Shown here: positions 26,686 to 35,781 of the stretch, piece after piece
Layout of the letters: every line of letters begins with the position of its first letter
Numbering within the stretch: position 1 is the first letter of the stretch
Source: Lachnospiraceae bacterium
GTDB taxonomy: Bacteria > Bacillota > Clostridia > Lachnospirales > Lachnospiraceae
DNA length: 64,000 nucleotides
Assembly (NCBI GenBank): GCA_910575035.1
Contig: CAJTDL010000002.1
Location: 180,964-244,963 of the forward strand
Reading direction: 5' to 3'
Notes under the pieces: model-generated
What the model was told of the DNA's origin: nothing
What the model saw: only the letters and a program-made list of their open reading frames with translations
Databases searched by the model: none
Position numbers and translations under genes: made by a program

Positions 26686-28158
26686 CTAAGGCTCTCCCTC
26701 TTTATCCACATAGGAATATGCATTGGAAATCCGCGCATTCTCTGCCGTCAGTTCCACTTTCTCCCGATAATAAGCCACAACCGGCGTCCCAACCTCCACT
26801 TTCTCATAAATCGTTTGGGCAACTTCAAGCGGAGCATTGATACACCCATGTGAACCGCTGGTCTTATAAATGCTTCCCCCAAACCTCCCGTTCCTCCAGG
26901 AGGCGTCATGAATCCCTACATTATAGGCAAATGGCATAAAATAGGTAACATTTGACTCATAATCTTCCCCTTTCAGCACTGCTGGGCTCTCTTTATAGAC
27001 GATCTTGAACACTCCATCGGGGGATCCATTATGCCTGCTGATATTCCCTGTTACCACATCTGTGTCCGTTACCAGCACTCCATTCTCATAATACCACATA
27101 TGCTGCTTTGTATAATCAATCTCAATATATGTATTCCCAATATCATCCTTCCCTGATACAAAAGGCCTTTGGGAATACACTGGCTCCCTGGTAACAGGCT
27201 GGCCGCCTTCCAGGTCACTAATAATCTGCGCCTCCTCTGCCTCTTTGTTCAAAATCCAGCCATAATCCCCACCGCCAATCTGTATCGTATCCCCAGCAGT
27301 AGTCTTAAATGACCGCACATCTGCGTAGGTATTGTACTTGCTTGCCAATTCCTGCACATACTTTGTGATCTCATCCTTCTTCAGTGTGACAGAGCCATCC
27401 TCACCCAATTGGATAAACTGCAAAATCTTATCCTGATCCAGCACTTCCTCATAATCCTTGATATCATAAGTAATGACCGCATTCTGGTACTTCTCAATCT
27501 GCCCCATTACCCCTGCAATTTCCGGGCTGTCCTGGGTAATCTCTGCCTTGGCATAATCCTCATCCGTCAGCGTAATGGAAGCCTCCCCTGCCAGAACTGC
27601 CTGCTTCACCTTTTTAAGGACATTTTCCTGTATCAGGCGGTTGCCCTCCTTCTCCGGCTCCACATGATACCCATTTTCATCCTGCTTAATCTCAGCATTT
27701 ACCGGATCCTTGATATTCTCCTCCTGGAACAAGTCCATAGAAGAAACTGCCTCTGAAATCAGCTTATCCTGGTAATCCATCGGCATGGGCACCTCATGTT
27801 CCTTTAAACGGAAAATATCAGCCAGCCATAAAAATGGCTTCTGCTCCTCCAACAGTTTGTCTAAAGAGCCGTCTGGCACATATTTGCATCCGATATCCTC
27901 ACCATAAATATGGTGCTTCTCCCCTTCACGGTCATACACTGTCAGAAGATATTCCTCAACGCTTTTCCCTAATTTCTCCTCTGCCGCTTCAATGTCCATG
28001 CCGCCAATTTTCCAGCCATTGACCTTGGTGCGGAAGAAGAAGTGGCTGCTAAAGTAAACGGCAATCCCACAATAGGCTGCCGCCAATAAGGTCACGGCTC
28101 CAATGGCACACCCCCAAAAAATCCTGCGCTGCCTTCTTCGTCTTCTCTTTTTTTTCAT
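26686..28158 (-). CDS. L,D-transpeptidase (YkuD) with peptidoglycan-binding region
   Basis: A 490-residue cell-wall enzyme that forms 3-3 cross-links or attaches proteins to peptidoglycan. A very basic N-terminus (MKKKRRRRRQRR) leads to one span (about 15-37). A VanW-associated/PG-binding-4-like region follows (about 55-330). The YkuD catalytic domain (about 345-475) has the HNGSPDGVF start and the catalytic GSHGCIN motif with His and Cys. GAGGAG precedes the ATG at 28158; a GTG two codons earlier is less likely. Confidence 0.9.
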   Translation of the reverse strand: MKKKRRRRRQRRIFWGCAIGAVTLLAAAYCGIAVYFSSHFFFRTKVNGWKIGGMDIEAAEEKLGKSVEEYLLTVYDREGEKHHIYGEDIGCKYVPDGSLDKLLEEQKPFLWLADIFRLKEHEVPMPMDYQDKLISEAVSSMDLFQEENIKDPVNAEIKQDENGYHVEPEKEGNRLIQENVLKKVKQAVLAGEASITLTDEDYAKAEITQDSPEIAGVMGQIEKYQNAVITYDIKDYEEVLDQDKILQFIQLGEDGSVTLKKDEITKYVQELASKYNTYADVRSFKTTAGDTIQIGGGDYGWILNKEAEEAQIISDLEGGQPVTREPVYSQRPFVSGKDDIGNTYIEIDYTKQHMWYYENGVLVTDTDVVTGNISRHNGSPDGVFKIVYKESPAVLKGEDYESNVTYFMPFAYNVGIHDASWRNGRFGGSIYKTSGSHGCINAPLEVAQTIYEKVEVGTPVVAYYREKVELTAENARISNAYSYVDKEGEP

Positions 28159-28172
28159 GCTCACTCCTCAAT

Positions 28173-28691
28173 TCATTCCAGGCAGATTACCTGGCCGCTT
28201 TCTAAGCTTTTGCCTACATGGATAATCCTCTGGTTTTTTGAACCACGAAACCGTAAAGAAATATCTTTCTTTTCCTCCATAAATTCTCCATCCACCAGCA
28301 CATCCACCAAAGATAGCAGCGCATCTGTCACTTCACACCTTGCCCGGCTGTCTTTTTGCAGTTCCTGGTCAAATAAGTATCCCGTATAACACCAAATATC
28401 CTTCGTTGGGTAAGCCTCCCTCACTTTTTCCAAAAAGGGCAGCAACGCCCTCTGGCTCTCCGGCTCCATGGGCTCACCGCCCAAAAGGGTCAGCCCTGTA
28501 ATATACGGCGGGGCAAGAGCCTGCAATACGGCCTCCTGCGCCTCCATGCTAAAAGGCTTCCCATAGGCAAAATCCCAAGTCTCTGGGTTAAAGCATCCCT
28601 TACAATGATGGGTGCAGCCAGAAACGAACAGGGAAACCCGTATGCCAGGGCCATTGGCAACGTCTGTTTTATTGATCTTGGCATAATTCAT
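28173..28691 (-). CDS. nrdG: Anaerobic ribonucleoside-triphosphate reductase activating protein
   Basis: A 172-residue radical SAM enzyme that makes the glycyl radical on class III ribonucleotide reductase NrdD. The cluster motif CTHHCKGCFNPETWDF (CxxxCxxC) lies at about 31-46, and LLGGEP binds the SAM amino end. NrdD is not in the window. It lies 14 bases upstream of the L,D-transpeptidase gene on the same strand. Confidence 0.93.
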   Translation of the reverse strand: MNYAKINKTDVANGPGIRVSLFVSGCTHHCKGCFNPETWDFAYGKPFSMEAQEAVLQALAPPYITGLTLLGGEPMEPESQRALLPFLEKVREAYPTKDIWCYTGYLFDQELQKDSRARCEVTDALLSLVDVLVDGEFMEEKKDISLRFRGSKNQRIIHVGKSLESGQVICLE

Positions 28692-28715
28692 TCCAGCCCC
28701 TCACCCTTTCACACT

Positions 28716-31406
28716 TTATTTCAGCGGCCTGGCAATCATCGCGATATTTCCCCATCGGTTGTATGCCCGCAAAGGCTTCTCCAGGCGATAGCCATTCCCA
28801 TAATACATAGACACATGGTAAATATTGCGGTATCTGCCGTTTCTGCCGCTGCTGTAGAAGATCAGGTCTCCTGGCAGAAGCTTGGAAACATCCACACCGC
28901 CATAGGAAATCACCTTCCCTGTACTCTCTAAATGGGATGCCATAGCCGCTGCTGTAGGCGCCCAGGAAGGCATGCCGCCCAACAATCCGGAATCACATCC
29001 ATATGCCCGGAATACCAAAGCGCTGCAGTCATAATACCCTTTCGACATACGCCTTGCCTGGCTGTACCTGGAGCTGTTGATAATCTTAAGCCCCTTTGCA
29101 CATGCGGAAAGGGCGCGCTTATTCACAACCCTTACCTGGAATACCAGCCTGACGCCGTCCACCTTTGCCACAATCTTAGTTTTTCCACTGGACTTTCCTT
29201 TTATTACGCCTGCTTTGCTTATGGTTGCTATGGATTCATTTTTAGAAATATATGTAATCTTGCTCTTGGAGGATGCCCCTGTGATTGGTATCTTCTTGGT
29301 CTTCCCAGTTGCCAGCATGGCCTCATTGGACTTTAACTGCGGATTTGTGATGACCAGCTTTTCTTTGAGGGTCTTTCCATCCGCCACGATTACCAGCTCT
29401 GTTTTCCCTGCTGTATTCCCAACAGTGACCTGGCCATCCTTATCCACAGAAGCCAGGCTGCTGTCTGCAACCTTCCAGTCCACTGTACTGTAGGCATTCA
29501 GCCCTTCCACCTTCACTTTTTGGGACTTTCCAAGGCTTATAACAGTGGTTTTGGAAGCCACTTCCGGCTTAGATACCCGAACCTTGGTAAGGTACTCTTC
29601 CGCTGTGCCATCTGCATAGCTTACCGTTGCCGTAACATTGGCAGAGCCTTCCTTCCTCCCTGTCAGTACGCCCTTGCCGCTGACCTGGACAATATTTGGG
29701 GCAGAGGATGCCCATACTGTCTGGACAATGGCATTGCCCTCTTTTTCTATATTTTTCAAAGTCAGGCTTTTCTTGGCTTTTACTGCCACAGAAGCCTGCT
29801 GCTGTACGATTCCGCTGTCAATTACCTCAATCGCACATTCAGACTCCCCCTTTACCCATTGGCCATTGACCAAAACTTTGTAAGCAGCCTTCAGGGTAGC
29901 TTCCCCAGCCTTTTTTGCTGTAACCTTACACTCATTCCCAGAAACAGAAATTTTCGCCACGCCTTTTGAATCATTGGACAGGGAAAAGGAAACAGAATCC
30001 TGCCCTGAAATATTTTTCAGATAGAGTACAGCGCTTTTCCCCTGCATCAATCTCTCGCTGCTATGGTTCAGCTTGTAGTTGCTGCTGATGACCTGAACCT
30101 CGCAGGTGGCTTTTGCGCCTGGGACAACAGCCGTAATTTTGGCCTTCCCGGCTTTTAGGCCTACAATCGTCCCATTTTTATCCACCTTGGCAATTTTGGA
30201 ATTAGAAGAAACCCATTCCAGCTCCTTCACCGGCGTAGCGGCTGCCTTCAGCCTGCATTTATTATTCTCAAAGAGAATGGTTTCCTGGGTATTCAATTTT
30301 ACAGAAGATTTTTTAACGGTCACCTTACACTGCTTTTTCAGGCCATTGCAGGTGGCGGTGATGGTCACTGTCCCTGTCTTTACTGGCTTTACCTTACCTT
30401 TGCTGGTGACTTTTGCCACCTTGGTGTTGGAAGATTTCCATGTGATTGTGCCTGCCGGGGCGGCAGTGGCCTTCAATGTCAGGGTGCTGTTCAAATAAAC
30501 GGTTGCCTTGCTGTCTAATTTTAATTCAGCTTCTTTTACCACAACCTTACAGGTGGCCGCCACGCCATCCGCTTCCGCTGTCACCTGAGCCGTCCCAGGC
30601 TTCAAAGCAGTAATCCTGCCTGCCTGGTCCACTGCTGCAACCTCCGGGTCAGAGGAGAACCATGTAACAGCGCCTTGGGCAGTTGTAGAAACCTTCAGCG
30701 TTTTTGCCTTCCCTTTATATAAAGTAAGGGATGTTTTATTCAGGGAAATGGCATCCCCTACCGTAATCTGGCAGGAAGCAGCGCTTGTCTCAATGCCGTC
30801 CTCTGTGAATACTGTAAAGGTAGCTGTAATAACAGCCTCTCCTTTTTTCAGCCCTGTGACAGTTCCATCTTCCGCTACGGAAGCCACATCCTCCTGATCA
30901 GAAGCCCAATCCACTTCTGTATGGCCTTCTAATTCACTGGAAAGCTTTACCTTCTCACCAACCGCCAGGTTATATGTACTATAATTTAACTGAAAACCAT
31001 CTGTCTCCTGGCCATCATCCTGTGCGCCGTCTGCCGCAGCCGCTTCATCTGGCCCTGATAAGCCATTCGCCGGGCTGCCCCCCTCTGCCTCCTGGCCGTT
31101 GTCCGCTGGGGCATATGCGTCCGCCTCTTCAAAATAGCTGCCTGCTGCAGCCCTGTCTTCTGCTTCCTGCCTGCCGCCCTCAGAATCTGGCGCATCTTTC
31201 TGCCTGCCTGGCAAGGCTGCCGCATCCGCTTTATCTATAATAGAAGGTTCTCCTGAAATCCCATTTTTATCTGAAACCGAAAGTTCTTCTGAAATACTTG
31301 TCTTTGGGGAATTTACTGGTGAAATGGAAGCTGCCTGAGAGTTAAAGGGCGTCTCTGCTAAGAGCAGGCAGCCTAATACAATTGATAAAATTTTCTTATA
31401 ATTCAT
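28716..31406 (-). CDS. Secreted BIG2-repeat protein with C-terminal NlpC/P60 hydrolase domain
   Basis: An 896-residue surface protein. A signal peptide (about 1-25, LSIVLGCLLLAETPFNSQAA) is followed by an acidic, Ala/Glu/Asp-rich linker (about 30-140). About eight bacterial Ig-like (BIG2) modules follow, each with the VTWFSSDPEVAAVDQAGRIT-type core and a KxGTAxVTA ending. The last 110 residues are an NlpC/P60-type papain fold: YDCSALVFRAYGC with the catalytic Cys, then YHVSMYYGNGY with the His. It probably cleaves peptidoglycan peptides or stays wall-bound. It lies 24 bases before nrdG on the same strand. Confidence 0.88.
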   Translation of the reverse strand: MNYKKILSIVLGCLLLAETPFNSQAASISPVNSPKTSISEELSVSDKNGISGEPSIIDKADAAALPGRQKDAPDSEGGRQEAEDRAAAGSYFEEADAYAPADNGQEAEGGSPANGLSGPDEAAAADGAQDDGQETDGFQLNYSTYNLAVGEKVKLSSELEGHTEVDWASDQEDVASVAEDGTVTGLKKGEAVITATFTVFTEDGIETSAASCQITVGDAISLNKTSLTLYKGKAKTLKVSTTAQGAVTWFSSDPEVAAVDQAGRITALKPGTAQVTAEADGVAATCKVVVKEAELKLDSKATVYLNSTLTLKATAAPAGTITWKSSNTKVAKVTSKGKVKPVKTGTVTITATCNGLKKQCKVTVKKSSVKLNTQETILFENNKCRLKAAATPVKELEWVSSNSKIAKVDKNGTIVGLKAGKAKITAVVPGAKATCEVQVISSNYKLNHSSERLMQGKSAVLYLKNISGQDSVSFSLSNDSKGVAKISVSGNECKVTAKKAGEATLKAAYKVLVNGQWVKGESECAIEVIDSGIVQQQASVAVKAKKSLTLKNIEKEGNAIVQTVWASSAPNIVQVSGKGVLTGRKEGSANVTATVSYADGTAEEYLTKVRVSKPEVASKTTVISLGKSQKVKVEGLNAYSTVDWKVADSSLASVDKDGQVTVGNTAGKTELVIVADGKTLKEKLVITNPQLKSNEAMLATGKTKKIPITGASSKSKITYISKNESIATISKAGVIKGKSSGKTKIVAKVDGVRLVFQVRVVNKRALSACAKGLKIINSSRYSQARRMSKGYYDCSALVFRAYGCDSGLLGGMPSWAPTAAAMASHLESTGKVISYGGVDVSKLLPGDLIFYSSGRNGRYRNIYHVSMYYGNGYRLEKPLRAYNRWGNIAMIARPLK

Positions 31407-31441
31407 TGGTGTAATGCCTCCTGTGCATAAGGGTAATTAAT

Positions 31442-31470
31442 GGATGCAGATCCAACGTCTCTGCCATCCG
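31442..31470 (-). other. Stem-loop in the 5' leader of the BIG2 gene
   Basis: In the leader transcript GGATGGCAGA pairs with TCTGCATCC around the loop GACGTTGGA. It lies about 40 bases before the start codon in a leader of up to 280 bases (31407-31685). No known riboswitch class was recognised. The rest of the gap is AT-rich promoter-like sequence. Confidence 0.35.
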
Positions 31471-31685
31471 TAACAATCAAATTAACTTTCCTCCTATATA
31501 ATAATCCCTTTTCACAGGAGATTCAAGACACTTCTTACATTTTTTGTGTAAATATTACTTTTTTATTACTATTTTATAACATTTTTCTCTATAGGCGGAT
31601 GTTTTTGTGAGATTCTATCTAAGGATCCAGCCTTCTCCTGCGATAAAGCAGACTTTTTGCTGTACTGTTCCATACAGCCGCCTTT

Positions 31686-32627
31686 TTATTCCAGAACCAT
31701 TTTCACACCGCCATAGATCCCAGCATCATTCCCAAGGGAAGCCAGGGCAAATTTTGTGTCCGCACAGGAGGAAAAGGCAGCCCTTTTATAATACTTCTCC
31801 ACAGCCTCCAGCAAAGGCATGCCTGCCTTAGAAACGCCGCCGCCGATTACAAACACTTCCGGATCTGCCACACAGGCAATATTGCTTAAGGCATTGCCTA
31901 AAATCCTGGCAAATTTCTCCACAATCTCCCCAGCTGTTTGGTCTTGCTGCTTATATGCGTCAAAAACAGACTTGGCGGAAATCTCCTCCATCTGGTCCAA
32001 CAGGGACTTTCTGTGCTCCTGCGCCAGGCGCTCTTTTGCCAGGCGGGCAATCCCGGTTGCCGAGGCATACTGTTCCAGGCAGCCCTTCCTGCCGCAATTA
32101 CAGGCAATGGATTCATGGGGATTTACAGTGATATGGCCAATCTCACCGCCAGCGCCATTGGCTCCGGCAACGATCTGCCCATGGATAATGATCCCGCCGC
32201 CTACGCCAGTGCCCAATGTCACCATAACCAGGTCCTGGCAGCCCTTGCCGCCCCCCTGCCACATCTCTCCCAAGGCGGCTACATTAGCATCATTTCCGGC
32301 TTTTACCGGAATGCCGCCCATTAAGGACTGCATTTCTTGAGGGACATCCATATTTTTCCAGCCAAGGTTCACGCACATGGAAACCATCCCGTTTCCATCC
32401 ACAGGGCCTGGAATGCCAATTCCAATGCCTTCGATTGCCTCGGAAGGAATAGATTTTTCTGCCATTTTCTGTTGGAGGGAAGCTGCAATGTCTGGAAGGA
32501 TATTTTTGCCTGCCTCCCGCTTATCTGTGGGAATTTCCCATTTGTCCACAACCTGTCCTGCCGCCTCAAACAGGCCGATTTTGCAGGTAGTCCCGCCAAT
32601 GTCTACGCCAAAACCATATTTTTTCAT
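31686..32627 (-). CDS. ROK-family glucokinase
   Basis: A 313-residue sugar kinase. The phosphate-1 motif is FGVDIGGTTCKIGLF at the N-terminus; the glucose-binding GNDANVAALGEMW lies mid-protein. The ROK zinc motif is CNCGRKGCLEQYAS, preceded by the GEIGHITV His ligand region. AAGGAG stands before the ATG at 32627; the upstream in-frame extension of 30 codons crosses the leader and is not coding. The role is phosphorylation of free glucose in the cytoplasm. Confidence 0.93.
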   Translation of the reverse strand: MKKYGFGVDIGGTTCKIGLFEAAGQVVDKWEIPTDKREAGKNILPDIAASLQQKMAEKSIPSEAIEGIGIGIPGPVDGNGMVSMCVNLGWKNMDVPQEMQSLMGGIPVKAGNDANVAALGEMWQGGGKGCQDLVMVTLGTGVGGGIIIHGQIVAGANGAGGEIGHITVNPHESIACNCGRKGCLEQYASATGIARLAKERLAQEHRKSLLDQMEEISAKSVFDAYKQQDQTAGEIVEKFARILGNALSNIACVADPEVFVIGGGVSKAGMPLLEAVEKYYKRAAFSSCADTKFALASLGNDAGIYGGVKMVLE

Positions 32628-32795
32628 TTTAGTGTGCTCCTTTCCGTCTTCATATTCGATTTTATGGATGGGACTATCGTACCATATAATTGCCTGTGCT
32701 ACAAGTACAATCCTCACTTTACAGAACAGTATGGAAAATGATACACTGAAAGCGTTTCAAAGCAAGAGTGCAGATTAGAAAGGCAGGTTTATTTG

Positions 32796-33473
32796 ATGGC
32801 GCATATTTTATTAGTGGAAGATGATAAAGGGATTGTGGCAAATTTGACAGAATTTTTACAGAAGGAAGGCTTTACAATTACCTCAGTGGATGGGCAGGGG
32901 AAGGCGCTTGCCCTGTTAGAAGAAGCGAATACAGGGTTTGATTTGGTGCTTTTGGATGTCTCGCTGGCTGAAGGGAATGGATTTGCGGTTTGCCGGGCGG
33001 TTAAGGCAAATGGGGATCTTCCTGTAATATTTTTGACGGCTTCAGGGGATGAGTACAGTGTGGTGACGGGTCTGGATCTGGGCGCGGATGATTATATTGC
33101 AAAACCATTTCGGCCGCGGGAATTGGTGTCACGAATCCACAATATCCTGCGAAGGTATGGGAAGGCAAATGCTTTGCTGGAATATCAGGGGCTGAGCGTG
33201 GATATGGGAAGGGGGGCTGTGTCTAAGGACGGACAGGAGGTGGTATTGTCTGCATTGGAATATCGGCTGCTGCTGTATTTTATGAACCATAAAGGGATCA
33301 TCCTTTCCAGGGGGCAGCTGCTGGATGCGCTTTGGGATATGGCAGGGGAATTTGTAAATGATAATACGCTTACAGTATATATTAAGAGGCTCCGGGAGAA
33401 AATTGAGGATGACCCGCAGAGCCCAAAAATGATTAAGACTGTGAGGGGGATGGGGTACCGTATGGGGGAATAA
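32796..33473 (+). CDS. OmpR/PhoB-family response regulator
   Basis: A 225-residue regulator. The receiver domain (about 1-115) has the acid pair VEDD, the phospho-acceptor Asp in DLVLLDVSLAEGN, the Thr in FLTASGDE and the Lys in IAKPF. The winged-helix DNA-binding domain (about 130-223) ends MIKTVRGMGYRMGE. A TTG one codon earlier (32793) is possible, but the ATG at 32796 is better. It pairs with the kinase 457 bases downstream and the ABC/FtsX genes, a Bce-like module. Repeat copy 7 lies between regulator and kinase. Confidence 0.92.
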   Translation: MAHILLVEDDKGIVANLTEFLQKEGFTITSVDGQGKALALLEEANTGFDLVLLDVSLAEGNGFAVCRAVKANGDLPVIFLTASGDEYSVVTGLDLGADDYIAKPFRPRELVSRIHNILRRYGKANALLEYQGLSVDMGRGAVSKDGQEVVLSALEYRLLLYFMNHKGIILSRGQLLDALWDMAGEFVNDNTLTVYIKRLREKIEDDPQSPKMIKTVRGMGYRMGE

Positions 33474-33679
33474 AAGGAACTGCTGCATTGCCTTCCTATG
33501 GACAGATCCTGGCAGCACGCTTTCATTTCCTACTTCCCTTTTGCTCCCATTTGTTATAACACATGTAGTCTCATTAATTGTAAATTCCCTGCTGGTATCC
33601 AGCCCAATCTCCTGAAGCATGCTAAGCAGCATAGGCATGTACTCCTTGTTGACCTTGTCCCAGGAGCATTGCTGCTCCG

Positions 33680-33742
33680 CAACCTGAATCATATTTTCAC
33701 GGAATGCGCAGTTCTGCGCATTCCTGAGCCATGAATGGTAAC
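33680..33742. repeat. Modular intergenic repeat, copy 7
   Basis: Contains AACCTGAATCATATTTTCACGG, then AATGCGCAGTTCTGCGCATTCC and ends GAGCCATGAATGGTAAC. It matches copies 3 and 6. The part of the 457-base gap before it (33474-33679) can be read on the minus strand as a 70-residue fragment (SWDKVNKEYMPMLLSMLQEI) with no ribosome site and no recognised family. Confidence 0.75.
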
Positions 33743-33930
33743 AACGATGCCGCAGCATAAAAACATCCCTAGTAAAATATTGACATATCCCCATAATTAT
33801 TCCATAATACTTAAATACCATTACCATCCATCTAAATCCAGAAGAGAAAGCAGTCCTCCCGCCAAAGTAAGCCCAACGCCCAAAGAGAACGCATACTATC
33901 TTCAAGAAGCAGAAAGGAAGCAAATTCCCC

Positions 33931-34932
33931 ATGAAATTTTTCCGCAACCCTGAAATAAAAACCAGCCTGCTCTGGCATCTCCTTATATTAACCCTGACCC
34001 TTTGCGCCGGGCATTTTTATGCCCCGTCTAGCCTGCGCCTGCTGGCGGCTGTCTCTGTGCCCTATATCCTCACCTACTATTGGATGACCTGGCTTAGATA
34101 CCGCAGGCTGCGCCAGCTAAGCTATGACATTGACAATATGCTCCACAACCAAATCCCCATCCAATTTGAAAAATACCGCGAGGGGGAGCTGTCTATCCTG
34201 GAAAGTGAATTGTCCAAAATGACGCTGCGCCTGAGCGAGCAGGCACAAGCCCTGGAAAATGACAAGAAGCTGCTGGCAGACTCAATGGCGGATATTTCCC
34301 ATCAGATCCGTTCCCCGCTGACCTCCTCCAACCTAATCCTGTCCCTTCTGATGGAGCCGCAGCTGCCCCCTGGGCGCAGGCAGAAGCTCCTACAGGAACT
34401 GACCCAGCTTCTGTCCCGCATTGACTGGCTGGTAGAGGCGCTGCTAAAAATGTCCAAAATGAATGCCGGGACAGCCTGCCTGCAGCAGACGCCTGTCTCT
34501 GTGGCAGAATTAATCCGCTCTGCTGTGGAGCCTTTGGAGATTCCCATGGAACTGCGCTGCCAGACTTTCAAGGTTCATGCTAAAACGGCTCATGCCAGCT
34601 TTACCGGAGATCTTTCCTGGTCCACAGAGGCTGTCTTAAACATCCTGAAAAACTGCATGGAACACACGCCTCCAGAAGGATGCATCCAGGTTGCTTATTC
34701 AGAAAATACCATTTTTACGGAAATCACCATCGAAGACAATGGCCCCGGCTTTGACAAGGAAGACCTGCCCCATTTGTTTGAACGGTTTTACAAAGGAAAA
34801 AACGCCTCTGACCAAAGCGTTGGCATTGGCCTGGCTTTGGCCCGCATGATCATTTCCCAGCAAGACGGAACCTTAAAGGCAGAAAACCGCACAGAGGGCG
34901 GGGCAAAATTTACCATTAAATTCTATAAGTAA
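33931..34932 (+). CDS. Membrane sensor histidine kinase (short-input, BceS-like)
   Basis: A 333-residue kinase. Two close spans (about 12-30 and 36-52) enclose almost no outer domain, the mark of intramembrane-sensing kinases. The HisKA H-box is DISHQIRSPLTSSN (about 125-138), and the ATPase has the N-box NILKNCMEH, then DNGPGFDKEDLPHLFERFYKG and GIGLALARMI. AAGGAAG precedes the ATG. With the ABC/FtsX pair downstream it likely senses antimicrobial-peptide flux; this is inferred from the module. Confidence 0.9.
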   Translation: MKFFRNPEIKTSLLWHLLILTLTLCAGHFYAPSSLRLLAAVSVPYILTYYWMTWLRYRRLRQLSYDIDNMLHNQIPIQFEKYREGELSILESELSKMTLRLSEQAQALENDKKLLADSMADISHQIRSPLTSSNLILSLLMEPQLPPGRRQKLLQELTQLLSRIDWLVEALLKMSKMNAGTACLQQTPVSVAELIRSAVEPLEIPMELRCQTFKVHAKTAHASFTGDLSWSTEAVLNILKNCMEHTPPEGCIQVAYSENTIFTEITIEDNGPGFDKEDLPHLFERFYKGKNASDQSVGIGLALARMIISQQDGTLKAENRTEGGAKFTIKFYK

Positions 34933-34974
34933 ATTTATTCTTTCCCTTCAAGATCCTCCTTTTCTGACAATTTT

Positions 34975-35001
34975 GTCACTTAAAAGTCACAGAGGCGTCA
35001 T
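34975..35001 (+). promoter_or_regulatory. Three direct repeats with 11-bp period, likely response-regulator site
   Basis: GTCAC (34975), GTCAC (34986) and GTCAT (34997) recur every 11 bases, with TGACAATTTTGTCA overlapping the first. OmpR-family dimers bind such in-phase repeats. The site lies 91 bases upstream of the ABC ATPase gene, so the local regulator is the natural candidate. Confidence 0.6.
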
Positions 35002-35091
35002 TTTGGGCGTTTATACTCTTAAGTAACATTCAGATATTGCTTGGCTCTCCAGGCTATATCTTATTCCAAAAACAGAAAAGAGGTATGAATT

Positions 35092-35781
35092 ATGAATACG
35101 GAAATCTTAAAAGCAGAACACCTCACGAAAATCTATGGGACTGGCGAGAACCAGGTCAAGGCCTTAGACGATGTGTCTTTTTCTGTGCAAAAGGGAGAAT
35201 TTTTGGCAATCATCGGGCCTTCCGGCTCTGGAAAGTCCACCCTGCTGCATGTATTGGGGGGCGTGGATGTGCCCACCTCTGGCAAAGTCTTTATGGAGGG
35301 CACCGATGTCTATGCCCAGAATGAAAGCCAGCTTGCCATCTTCCGCAGGCGGCAGGTGGGGCTGATCTACCAGTTCTACAACCTGATCCCTGTATTGAAT
35401 GTAACGGAGAATATGACGCTGCCTGTGCTGATGGACGGCCGCCCGGTAAACCAGCAGCGGTTAGGGGAGCTTTTGGCCCTCCTCTCTTTAAAGGGACGGG
35501 AAGGCCACCTTCCCAACCAGCTCTCCGGGGGGCAGCAGCAGCGTGTTTCCATTGGCAGGGCCTTGATGAATGCGCCTGCCGTTGTGCTTGCTGACGAGCC
35601 TACGGGGAACCTGGATTCTAAAAACAGCCAGGAGATTGTGGAATTGCTGAAATATTCCAATGAAAAATACAAGCAGACCCTGATTGTCATTACCCATGAT
35701 GAGAACATAGCCTTACAGGCAAACCGCATTATCGCCATCGAGGATGGAAAAATCATCAGAGATGAGGTGATCCGACCATGA
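35092..35781 (+). CDS. ABC transporter ATP-binding protein (BceA/LolD-like)
   Basis: A 229-residue ATPase with Walker A GPSGSGKSTLL, the Q-loop in VGLIYQFYNLIPVLN, signature LSGGQQQRVSIGRAL, Walker B VVLADEPTGNLDS and the switch His in VITHDE. The last four bases overlap the start of the permease gene (ATGA), so the two are translationally coupled. It powers a MacB/Bce-type mechanotransmission pump rather than classical transport, as the partner is an FtsX-type permease. Confidence 0.95.
   Translation: MNTEILKAEHLTKIYGTGENQVKALDDVSFSVQKGEFLAIIGPSGSGKSTLLHVLGGVDVPTSGKVFMEGTDVYAQNESQLAIFRRRQVGLIYQFYNLIPVLNVTENMTLPVLMDGRPVNQQRLGELLALLSLKGREGHLPNQLSGGQQQRVSIGRALMNAPAVVLADEPTGNLDSKNSQEIVELLKYSNEKYKQTLIVITHDENIALQANRIIAIEDGKIIRDEVIRP

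Noticed and set aside
31407-31685. Cyclic-di-GMP or similar riboswitch in the BIG2 leader
   Set aside because: Only a simple hairpin is visible; no conserved riboswitch core recognised.
33129-33947. 272-codon minus-strand frame over regulator and repeat
   Set aside because: Mostly antisense to the response regulator and through repeat copy 7; only a 70-residue inner part looks faintly protein-like and has no ribosome site.
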